This document shows, one piece after another, positions 22,752 to 30,455 of a stretch of 64,000 nucleotides of DNA. The stretch comes from Lineus longissimus (Eukaryota > Nemertea > Pilidiophora > Heteronemertea > Lineidae), in assembly GCF_910592395.1 (NCBI RefSeq), contig NC_088321.1, positions 6,822,001 through 6,886,000 on the forward strand, written 5' to 3'. How positions within the stretch are numbered: position 1 is the first letter of the stretch; each line of letters begins with the position of its first letter. Made by a program: the position numbers and the translations under genes. The notes beneath the pieces are model-generated. The model was not told the origin of the DNA. It did not search any database and saw only the letters and a list, made by a program, of their open reading frames with translations.

Positions 22752-24059
22752 ATGATGCAAGTTGGCTCCTGTGAATGCACAAACAATGACCTTGAATTGT
22801 TTTCCTTACCTCCAACGCTTACAAGCATTGAAAAGTCGCAGCACATCGAATATTTACCCCTAGGATCGCTTACCGATGATACGCCTATCGAATTTTTTGT
22901 CTCTAATCGCGGTGATGAATACATTGATTTGGCCAAGACGTATCTTTATCTCGAACTCAAAGTTACCAAGGCTGATGGTACTGATCTGGAAGAAAATGCA
23001 AAGGTTGGGCCTGTCAACAATCTGCTGCACACCTTATTCAGTCAGATTGATTTATCATTAAACGGGCAATTGGTCACATCTGCTAATAACACATACCCGT
23101 ATAGGGCATACATTGAAACGTTACTGTCCTACGGCGAAGAAGCCAAGAAAAGTCAACTTCAGGCTGGTCTATGGTATGCTGACGAGCCCGGTAAATTTGA
23201 AAAGGTCGATCCTACAGCAGCTGACACTAACAGCTGCTTCAAAACAAGGGCCAAATTTATCGCCAAAAGCAGACAACTTGATTTGTTTGGCAGATTGCAT
23301 CTTGATTTGTGCCATCAAAATCGTTACTTACTCAATGGGGTGGACATGAAAATAAGATTGAATCGCACGAAAAACACATTCTTTCTCATGTCAGATCTCG
23401 GCACTGAGGTCACTAAGATTACGAAAGCCATCCTTTTAGTGCAGCATGTTAAACCCAACCCGGCTGTCTTAACAGCACATGCTAAAGCTCTAAACACTAC
23501 AAATGCAAGGTATCCCATACGAAGGGTCGAAGTAAAGACATTTTCGGTCAACACGGGCACACAAACTATCACTAGAGACAACGTGTTTTTGGGGCAAGTT
23601 CCTAGGAGAGTGATTGTTTTCATGACCGAAAATGCTGCTCAGGTGGGCGCAAAGAATAAAAACCCATTCAATCTGAAGCACAATGATCTCAATTTCATCA
23701 GCATCGAGGCGAATAGCAGGACATATCCAGCACAGCCACTGACCCCTGCTTTTGGCACTAAGAACAATTATATCAAATCATACATGACCATGTTCAGCGA
23801 AACCGGGAAGATTCACGATGACAACGGCAACGACATCACACGTGAAAGCTACAGAAAAGGTTACACTCTCTGGGTATTTGATCTGACGCCCGATAGGGAG
23901 GACGGCAATCACGTTAACCTCGTTAAGGAAGGAAATCTCCGCTTAGATCTGAAATTCGCTGAAGCCTTGACAGAAACTATGTCCGTTTTCGTTTATGCGG
24001 AATTCGATAACGTCATAGAAATTGATAGGGCCAGAAACATCATCAAGGATTTCCAATGA
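22752..24059 (+). CDS. MCP: Major capsid protein (double jelly roll)
   Basis: The protein has 435 residues and the frame is intact. Conserved Polinton MCP stretches are visible: LTSIEKSQHIEYLPLGSL (residues 23-40), PIEFFVSNRGDEYIDLAKT (45-63), VGPVNNLLHTLFSQIDLSLNG (85-105) and NTYPYRAYIETLLSYG (113-128). Known: this forms trimeric capsomers with the double jelly-roll fold of the PRD1/adenovirus lineage. Two adjacent ATGs (22,752 and 22,755) could start it; the first is used here. Its last codons overlap the protease start (ATGA), a compact viral arrangement. Its preservation, beside broken enzyme genes, is notable. Confidence 0.92.
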   Translation: MMQVGSCECTNNDLELFSLPPTLTSIEKSQHIEYLPLGSLTDDTPIEFFVSNRGDEYIDLAKTYLYLELKVTKADGTDLEENAKVGPVNNLLHTLFSQIDLSLNGQLVTSANNTYPYRAYIETLLSYGEEAKKSQLQAGLWYADEPGKFEKVDPTAADTNSCFKTRAKFIAKSRQLDLFGRLHLDLCHQNRYLLNGVDMKIRLNRTKNTFFLMSDLGTEVTKITKAILLVQHVKPNPAVLTAHAKALNTTNARYPIRRVEVKTFSVNTGTQTITRDNVFLGQVPRRVIVFMTENAAQVGAKNKNPFNLKHNDLNFISIEANSRTYPAQPLTPAFGTKNNYIKSYMTMFSETGKIHDDNGNDITRESYRKGYTLWVFDLTPDREDGNHVNLVKEGNLRLDLKFAEALTETMSVFVYAEFDNVIEIDRARNIIKDFQ

Positions 24060-24532
24060 ATACCCTTGAATTAAAATATCTGGCGACTACCCATCCGAAA
24101 TTGAAGAAACAATTCAAAGGTGTTTATGCCCTGGATCAGTTACCTAAACGCGTTGACACCTATCCAGCCGCATACATAGTCAACACACATCCCATGCGAA
24201 AAGAAGGGGAGCATTGGGTGTGTGTGCAAATCGACGGTAAACACAGAGGCATCTTTTTTGACTCATACGGTTTGCCACCCAGAGATAAACACATTACAAG
24301 GTTTATACAGAGAAATACAGCTGTGTGGACCTACTCTAGTAAAGTTTTGCAATATCCATTTCCGCTGTTTTGCGGCCAGTATTGTCTTTATTTCTTAGTA
24401 AAAAGAGCTCAGAATCACTCCCTCGAGAGCATTTTAGCGGGTTTCAATCACAACAACGATGACCTTGAACTCAATGATAAGAAAATAGGTCAGTATCTCA
24501 AACGCACCTTTGCATATTATCAAGCTAAATAG
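24056..24532 (+). CDS. PRO: Adenain-like cysteine protease
   Basis: The protein has 158 residues of the C5/Ulp1-like family. The catalytic set is visible: His53 (EHWVC), Asp69 (FFDSYGLPP), oxyanion Gln99 (VLQYP) and nucleophile Cys110 in FCGQYC. In adenoviruses and, by inference, Polintons it cleaves capsid precursors during maturation. All key residues are present and the frame is intact, so the copy looks capable of folding. The start overlaps the MCP stop by 4 nt. Confidence 0.9.
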   Translation: MNTLELKYLATTHPKLKKQFKGVYALDQLPKRVDTYPAAYIVNTHPMRKEGEHWVCVQIDGKHRGIFFDSYGLPPRDKHITRFIQRNTAVWTYSSKVLQYPFPLFCGQYCLYFLVKRAQNHSLESILAGFNHNNDDLELNDKKIGQYLKRTFAYYQAK

Positions 24533-24626
24533 CCCTGTAACCAATCAAACACGTGAAAACACATCAACTCTGTCATAAAAGAACCGTGTCCAGATAGCGT
24601 GTCATACTTCGCATAAAGATCTCATC

Positions 24627-25022
24627 ATGGCAGAGGCTCAGTTAACGAAAAAACGTCTAGCACCCCTCACACTGGAGGAAGACAAACACACCGATAGTAA
24701 AAAGAGGCAAAAAGGAGATGGCAAGACGAAACAGAAGTCGCCGAACATGACGTTGTATCTAACGCCCAAAGTCACCCTTGCCATTTGGAAAGACAAAGAG
24801 CACATCAGAATTCAAATCGATGACGGCGAGAAAAAGATCAACATTCCACCAGAAGTTTGGAGGATTCTACACTTATCAGCAGAGGCCATCACACTTCTGC
24901 TAAGCTTTGTAGAAGGAGAGGGAGGCATCGCAGAATATTACGAATCCTACTACAAGACATTGCAACAAGTCAAATCATCCGAAATCCGGAATGAAACATC
25001 GACCATGACCGACATGGCTTAA
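24627..25022 (+). CDS. Small basic protein, possible PC4-like fold, unknown function
   Basis: The protein has 131 residues. A Lys-rich start (about residues 6-36) precedes a strand-rich section, TLYLTPKVTLAIWKDKEHIRIQI, and a PPEVWRILHLSAEAITLLLSF helix. The strands-then-helix plan, with Trp before the helix, resembles PC4/SUB1-type single-strand DNA-binding domains and the first third of the next protein. This is inference from pattern only. The start ATG at 24,627 is preceded by cgcataaag at 24,610, a weak TATA-like site. It is not a standard Polinton gene and may be lineage-specific cargo. Confidence 0.55.
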   Translation: MAEAQLTKKRLAPLTLEEDKHTDSKKRQKGDGKTKQKSPNMTLYLTPKVTLAIWKDKEHIRIQIDDGEKKINIPPEVWRILHLSAEAITLLLSFVEGEGGIAEYYESYYKTLQQVKSSEIRNETSTMTDMA

Positions 25023-25148
25023 CATACATGTCAAGGACACGTATCCAGGCCACTTTTCATACGTTTGACGTCATCACATACACGCAATCATCGCCCATTA
25101 CCCTAATTGGGTTAACCAATCAGAATCATTCTACATTCGATGTGTCGC

Positions 25149-25156
25149 TATATAAA
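25149..25156 (+). promoter_or_regulatory. TATA box upstream of the PC4-like gene
   Basis: The perfect TATATAAA lies 56 nt before the ATG at 25,212, a normal spacing for a transcript start near 25,180. It suggests that this gene has its own promoter. Confidence 0.55.
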
Positions 25157-25211
25157 CAGTCCATCTTATGAGGTCCATCACACACGCTTCTGAGAGAGAA
25201 AGAGAGCCAAG

Positions 25212-26338
25212 ATGAATACCAACGCCATTAACAACAAAGCAGCTGCAGCAGCGACAGCCGTCATGAACAAAGACGTCACCCCGATGCAGACTGATTCAAC
25301 ACCCAAGTCCACTGTAACGTCAACATCTGGACTTGAAACGCCTAACCCTAAGCAGGACGTCCTTCTTCGATTGAACTGTTGAATGCGCCAAAGAAGGGAA
25401 AGAAAGCAGTGGCACGCACCCCTTACAACCTCGAGAAAGATGCCATCGCCGCCATCCCTGCACCGTGTACCAGCCATGTATCGAACCATGCCTTACCCTT
25501 ACGCATCAGATCCGACGAAAGAGGTGTTACCATTTCACACGGGCCGAAATGGATACGGCTCTCCAAGCCTGGTTTTCTCAACCTGAGGAACCTTGTCGAT
25601 GTCATCGCCAGAAAGATTAAGGGCAACGTCGATGACCAGTGGTTGTTGGAGGAGAACGTGTTCGTTTCAACCAAATACTTCAACAACAGAATGAACGTTG
25701 ACATTCGGCGCTATTTCACACATCAAGAGGTGACCAACACACCTACGGCTGCACTAGCAGCAGGGCTATACAATCCACACAAACCAACCAAGTGTGGCGT
25801 GTTTCTCAGCATACCCCAGTGGTATGAACTTTCAAAGACTTTCGATCAACACACCTGCGAAGATTCCCTGATGACAACACCTTTGGGCAGGATGACCATT
25901 CAAGTGCTCGGAGCATATGTAACGCAGTACACCGCTCCTTACGCGAAACTCGAATGCGCAGGTTGTGCAAACGAATGGCCCAGTCAACTTGACCATATTT
26001 GCTGTATGGATGAGGACTTTTCTGAACAGCAACTTAAAGTTCGCATGGACTTTCTCGAACGTGCTAAGAAAAACATTAATATTCACTTCTTTACCATACG
26101 CCTTGCTGAAACTGCCCTTGGACTAGGCATCGAAATTACACGTACACCTCGATATCTGTTGAACAAAACCTTCACTGATTGGAGTGATGCACTCATGGAT
26201 GAAATTAAACTGATTCAGAACCTTAAAAACGCGGAAGGCAATGATGATGACGATGATGATGCGGACGATGTTTGTGAAATGGATACAAAGACACATGACA
26301 TTGTAGCATCAGGAGGTTTGGACTTTACAACTATGTAA
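25212..26338 (+). CDS. PC4-like DNA-binding protein with Cys/His cluster (frame broken)
   Basis: ATG 25,212 opens 56 codons (MNTNAINNKAAAAATAV..) ending at 25,382. A second frame, open from 25,352, carries the rest to 26,338, so the frame changes near 25,350-25,375. Visible parts: a strand-rich region (VTISHGPKWIRLSKPGFLNL); a PC4/SUB1-like core with MNVDIRRYF (25,697) and HKPTKCGVFLSIPQWYELSK (25,784-25,840); then a CxxC...HxCC cluster (25,955-26,005) that could bind zinc; and an Asp-rich tail ending DIVASGGLDFTTM. PC4 proteins bind single-stranded DNA and act in transcription. Such a role here is inference. It could serve element replication or host-gene control. Confidence 0.6.
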
Positions 26339-26352
26339 CACAGAACAACAAC

Positions 26353-26547
26353 ATGGATATTTTAAAACTTCTTTTAGCGCTTTACAGACAACTAGATCGC
26401 TTCACTTTGCATTGTAACATTAGGTTTAGTCGGTGTTGTTTTGATGTTCTGTATTCAAACCTGTCATGTCAGGATCATTCTGATGAACAAAATGCTACAG
26501 CGGATGAAATTGTCTCATCCAAGGGGATTGACCTAACAAACTTGTAA
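26353..26547 (+). CDS. 64-aa protein sharing its C-terminus with the upstream gene
   Basis: It begins 14 nt after the PC4-like stop. The N-terminal half is hydrophobic and Cys-containing (MDILKLLLALYRQLD). The C-terminus, DEIVSSKGIDLTNL, closely resembles the end of the upstream protein (HDIVASGGLDFTTM). That likeness argues for a real gene: either a truncated duplicate or two proteins carrying the same end motif. Function unknown. Confidence 0.4.
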   Translation: MDILKLLLALYRQLDRFTLHCNIRFSRCCFDVLYSNLSCQDHSDEQNATADEIVSSKGIDLTNL

Positions 26548-26701
26548 TTCAAATGTTGGACTATTCCATGTTGGACTATGTGTAAAACTGTTCCTCTCTC
26601 ATGCTTGGACTTTTCTCATTCACATTACATTACTTGCACTGAAACATTATAGTGTAGCTTCTTTTATTATCAATGTTGTCATGTGTGTAACTTTTTTGGC
26701 T

Positions 26702-26707
26702 AATAAA
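26702..26707 (+). terminator. Polyadenylation signal AATAAA
   Basis: A canonical hexamer about 155 nt after the last small gene, suited to end the cargo transcripts. Confidence 0.5.
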
Positions 26708-26725
26708 GAGTAACATGGCGGTTAC

Positions 26726-26953
26726 AGCAGGTACCCTGTGATTTAATTGACCAATGCACCCGCATTTCAAATGTGACAGATGGCTTGAAAATAACCTTCA
26801 CCGTTTCAAGGACAAGAGTGGGAAACACTCATCTTTCTCGGTCAAGGTCATTCTCAAATCATTCCTTTCCTCCAAGGTCAAGGCCATGGGAGGTCAAGGT
26901 CACTTGAAACTAGGGCAATGCTAAATAGGTCAATTAAATCGCTAGGTACCTGC
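26726..26953. mobile_element. Short inverted-repeat element (MITE-like), ~228 bp
   Basis: The left end gcaggtacc-ctgt-gatttaattgacc is matched by the reverse complement of the right end, gcaggtacc-tagc-gatttaattgacc. These are 26-bp arms differing only in four central bases. The interior is rich in 'aaggtca' and non-coding. Flanks are TA-rich; no clear target duplication. Confidence 0.55.
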
Positions 26954-26984
26954 TATACTACTTAAATCAACCCATGATAATAAT

Positions 26985-27165
26985 TTAGAGATGATCTGGC
27001 CCTCAGGGAGATAGCAATTTTTGTGCTTTCTGGCATCGAATCGGACCGAAATTTAGTCTGCAAGGTGTCATTTTATTGTGGAACATATGCGCAAAGTTTC
27101 AAGTTGATAAATCCAGTAGCTACAACGCGTGCCTTGCTAACGGACGACGACGACGACGACAAGCT
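26985..27165 (+). repeat. Single copy related to the 51.4-52.9 kb array
   Basis: It shares 'gaatcggaccgaaatt', 'aaagtttcaagttgata', 'acgcgtgcc' and a closing GAC run with the array at 51,450-52,935, in the same order. Confidence 0.55.
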
Positions 27166-28100
27166 CACAACCTCTCTTGATGACGGGTAATGTTCATATC
27201 AAATGCATTACTGAGACTTGTTGTGATCATTTAAAAAATGTTTGTATTAATTAGTGGATAACATAACATTGGTCCGACTAAGGCAAGTAATCCTGGTTTT
27301 GATAGTTTGAGTTTAGTCTATACTCGATTTGATAAAGAGGTACAGGAAGGTTTCATGTGGTTGATTGGATGTTGACTCTTGTCCGACGCAGGATACTTTC
27401 ACTGTTCGTCTTATGATTGACACTTAGACCTGGCTAGCTCATGCTGGTCTTCATTCGATCAACGATTACCGACATTCGCAAGCGTTTCGGGATATCGAAA
27501 GCTTGCCAAACTGGCAAGTCTAATTTATATAAATGCGTCAAGAGCAAGAGTTTAGTCAGTGGTAAACTGTTTGACGCTCCGACCCCAGCGCCACTTCAAG
27601 CCAAAAAGTTACTAAAAGCGCTTCTATTCATAACCACCGGAGTGGATTTTACCGGAGCCGTGTATGATCTGAAGGAAAATTCGGACGCCGAAAATAAAGC
27701 TTACACATGTATGTCTCTTAACCTCTGCGGTGACCCGCGCTGCACTTATAACTTGTAAAAAACATTTTGTAAGCATTTTGCAAGTTTGCCGACAGGCGCT
27801 CCTTGTCGGAACGCATAATTTCAGGCAATGCGTCGACATATCTATCCTCAGCGGAATAACTTCAGAAACTGTGCGAGTCTGGGGACATTATTCATATTTC
27901 ACAAAACATCACATAGCCCTGCGACGTGCATATACGCCATATGGGCTGCAAACTATCCTACGGAAGAAGAGACGATAGTCGACGAACGCCCTTTTATCTA
28001 CGCATTTATGGATTTAGAGACACAACCATGGATAGGGTGCCTAGTTGTTTCAATGCACTGTGTTAGTACTCTCTGTACAGAGTGTACTTCATGTACATAC
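27166..28100. other. Intergenic DNA, no gene recognised
   Basis: A 105-codon open frame at 27,441-27,758 has no recognised motif. It is more likely a transposon remnant than a gene. Confidence 0.35.
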
Positions 28101-28129
28101 TTGTTTACATGCAGCAGGTGGTGATCATT

Positions 28130-29752
28130 CAGGTGGAAACATGTCACATTCCAGAACTGAGTTGAATTCAATAAGACTGGCAGTGACAAAGTCGTCAATT
28201 TCGCCAGATTTAGTCAAGTGCTTGAGGACTTTGCAAATATTCAAAAGGACTTCTACTAGGAGGGGAAAACGAGCTGGTTCACACACAAAAGGCAGGATAG
28301 TTCATGATCATTTGAAATTGATGACTTGGAATTCGAGATCAATCAGAGAAAAAGTGTTGAACCTTAGTGAAGCAGCTATCAGTAATAGGACAGATGTGAT
28401 TGTCTTGACTGAGACCTGGCTTCGAGGAAATGAATCCGACAACATGACAATATCTGAACTTGAAAATGAATTACCGGATTATCATTTTATCCATGAGCCT
28501 AGAACTTCAAGCCAAGGGGGCGGGATGGCCATCGTGCTAAAGGCTGGTTTTAATTTTTCTAAACATCATGACAAGTCGTTTCGTTTCTTTGAACATCTGG
28601 ATGTATCGGCGACATCAGTGAATGGTTCAATTCGAATCATTGCACTTTACAGGCCCGAATCATATCATTTTGCGTTGTTTTGCTCTGTTTGCTTTGCGAG
28701 ACCCGAGACTGATACTAAGAGTATAGTTTCTTACAGGAGATTCAGGGACATTGATATCGCGTCATTTCGTGCTGATGTCAAGGAATCACCAATGATTCAA
28801 ACCCCCTGTGGGGACTTGGACAGTCTTGTCGAGCAATATAACGATTGCCTTAGGGACATTGTTGACAAGCATGCGCCTTTGGTTTCTCGGTCAGCGTCTC
28901 AACGAAAAAGACTCCCATGGCTTAGCGAAGAAATCAACAGTGAAAGGCGTATCCGCAATAAGTACAAACGTAAATGGCAAAAAGACAAGAATGAAATCAA
29001 TCGGCAGCTTTATCGAGCTCAGAGCTGCAAAGTTTCGAAAATGATTCAGGACTCTAAATCGAATGTCTACAAAGAGAAGGTCGAGGGTGCCAGTAGTAAA
29101 GACCTGTTCAGAACTGTGAAGCTTCTTCTGGGTAGTAACAAACGGTGTTGCTACCAGAGCACAATGATGCCCAGGAGCTAGCTGAGATTTTCAGTACTTT
29201 CTTCACTGAGAAAATCGGTAAGATTCAACTGAAACTTGAAGAAAAAAGGAGTGGTGACCTCAGTGTCTTCCAACCAGTCCCCCAACCAGTCCCCCTAAGT
29301 GCACATCTTCCGGTGACAGAACTTAATGCGTTCGAGCCATGCTCGGAAGATGAACTTCGGAAAATTATCATGGCAGCACCTATAAAGTCCTGCTGTCTTG
29401 ATCCGATCCCCACTTGGTTCTTACGCAAGTGTCAAGATGAGTTACTTCCTGTTCTCGTTCGGATTATAAACAAGTCACTACTACTTGGTGAAATGCCTGC
29501 ATCAATGAAACAGGCTCTAATTTCACCATTGCTGAAGAAAACGCTGGATAAAAACATTCTAGCGAATTATAGACCAGTCTCTGACCTAACGTTTTTCTCA
29601 AAACTTCTAGAAAGAGTTGTTGCTTCGAGGTTAAAGCAACACATGTATTCCGAGGGACTATGAGCCACACCAATCGGCTTATCGAGAACATCAGAGCACA
29701 GAGACTGTTCTGTTGAAAGTTGCTAATGACATTTTAAGTGCAATGGACTCAT
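28130..29752 (+). mobile_element. LINE fragment (CR1/L2-like), endonuclease and RT start, broken
   Basis: The segment encodes an apurinic-type endonuclease start (LKLMTWNSRSI; DVIVLTETWL; SQGGGMAIVLKAG). After RIIALYRP, near 28,655-28,690, it skips to the linker region, so the rest of the catalytic domain is missing. It continues (KRLPWLSEEIN..) and shifts frame near 29,145. It then enters the RT start: AAPIKSCCLDPIPTWFLRKC, LISPLLKK, NYRPVSDLTFFSKLLERVV. A second frame loss occurs near 29,655. It ends abruptly near 29,752. Dead copy. Confidence 0.85.
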
Positions 29753-30455
29753 ATAACAGAAGGGTAAACGTATTAATGGCAAAGTTTCACTATTGTAATT
29801 TTCAAACCGGAATTAAACTATTCCAATCATATTGTATGTATCTGTATGGGTCAGTAATGTGGGATATGAGTGACAATAATGTTGAACTTTTTTATGTTGC
29901 ATGGAGAAAGGCAGTGCGGAAGTTAGTTTCTATAAATCCTCGGACGCACTGTGCTTTATTACCACTCATGATCGGCTCTTTTTCTATTAATATTATACTC
30001 CAAAAGAGATTTTGAAATATCACAGACGTATAGCTCACAGTGTAAATACCTACTTAAAATTAGCAAGCATGCTTTTAATGGATGGTAGTAGAACAAATAC
30101 ATCAAACGCTTTATCTTTTATTGCTAGAGAGCTGGATGTTCCTAGAGAGCTTGTGTGCCTGGTGTAACATGTATGTCAATAACTGCGGCTGATGATGATT
30201 TGCTGCAAACTGCAGTAGTCATTAGAGATTTCTTATTATTTAGGGACGATTAACTGGTGTCGACAAAGACAATATAAATACAGTTATTGGTGATCTTTGC
30301 ACGGGCTAGGTTGGTTTCTTTTGTGTGACTGTTTTTTTTGGGTTGTTGCTAAAACCTGCACCTTTTGATTTGTATATTCTTTGTATTTCATTATGTTCTG
30401 TCTGTAGTTGTAATGTAATAGTATTATTACATGAATAAAGATATTGATATATATA
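29753..30455 (+). mobile_element. 3' end of another LINE, fused to the previous fragment
   Basis: The sequence reads LFQSYCMYLYGSVMWDM, FYVAWRKAVRKLVSINPRTHCALLP, the C-terminal region typical of several non-LTR retroelements after the RT domain. It joins the preceding LINE in the same frame although the middle of RT is absent, and finishes near 30,435 with aataaag and an AT tail. Fragment, inactive. Confidence 0.75.

Larger units (their letters stand above)
12202..26710 (+). mobile_element. Polinton/Maverick (adintovirus-like) element
   Basis: A contiguous set of Polinton hallmark genes on one strand: protein-primed PolB, FtsK/HerA-type packaging ATPase, retroviral-type integrase with chromodomain, penton, double-jelly-roll MCP and adenain-like protease, plus small proteins recurrent in these elements. 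Known: such elements combine self-synthesising transposon and virus features. Seen here: the genes occupy about 14.5 kb, the usual Polinton scale. Limits are approximate. I could not find the long terminal inverted repeats or the 6-bp target duplication expected, so the ends may be decayed. The right limit is set at the last AATAAA at 26,702. Confidence 0.9.

Noticed and set aside
27441-27758. 105-codon open frame between Polinton and LINE
   Set aside because: No family recognised; in a region of nested transposon debris.
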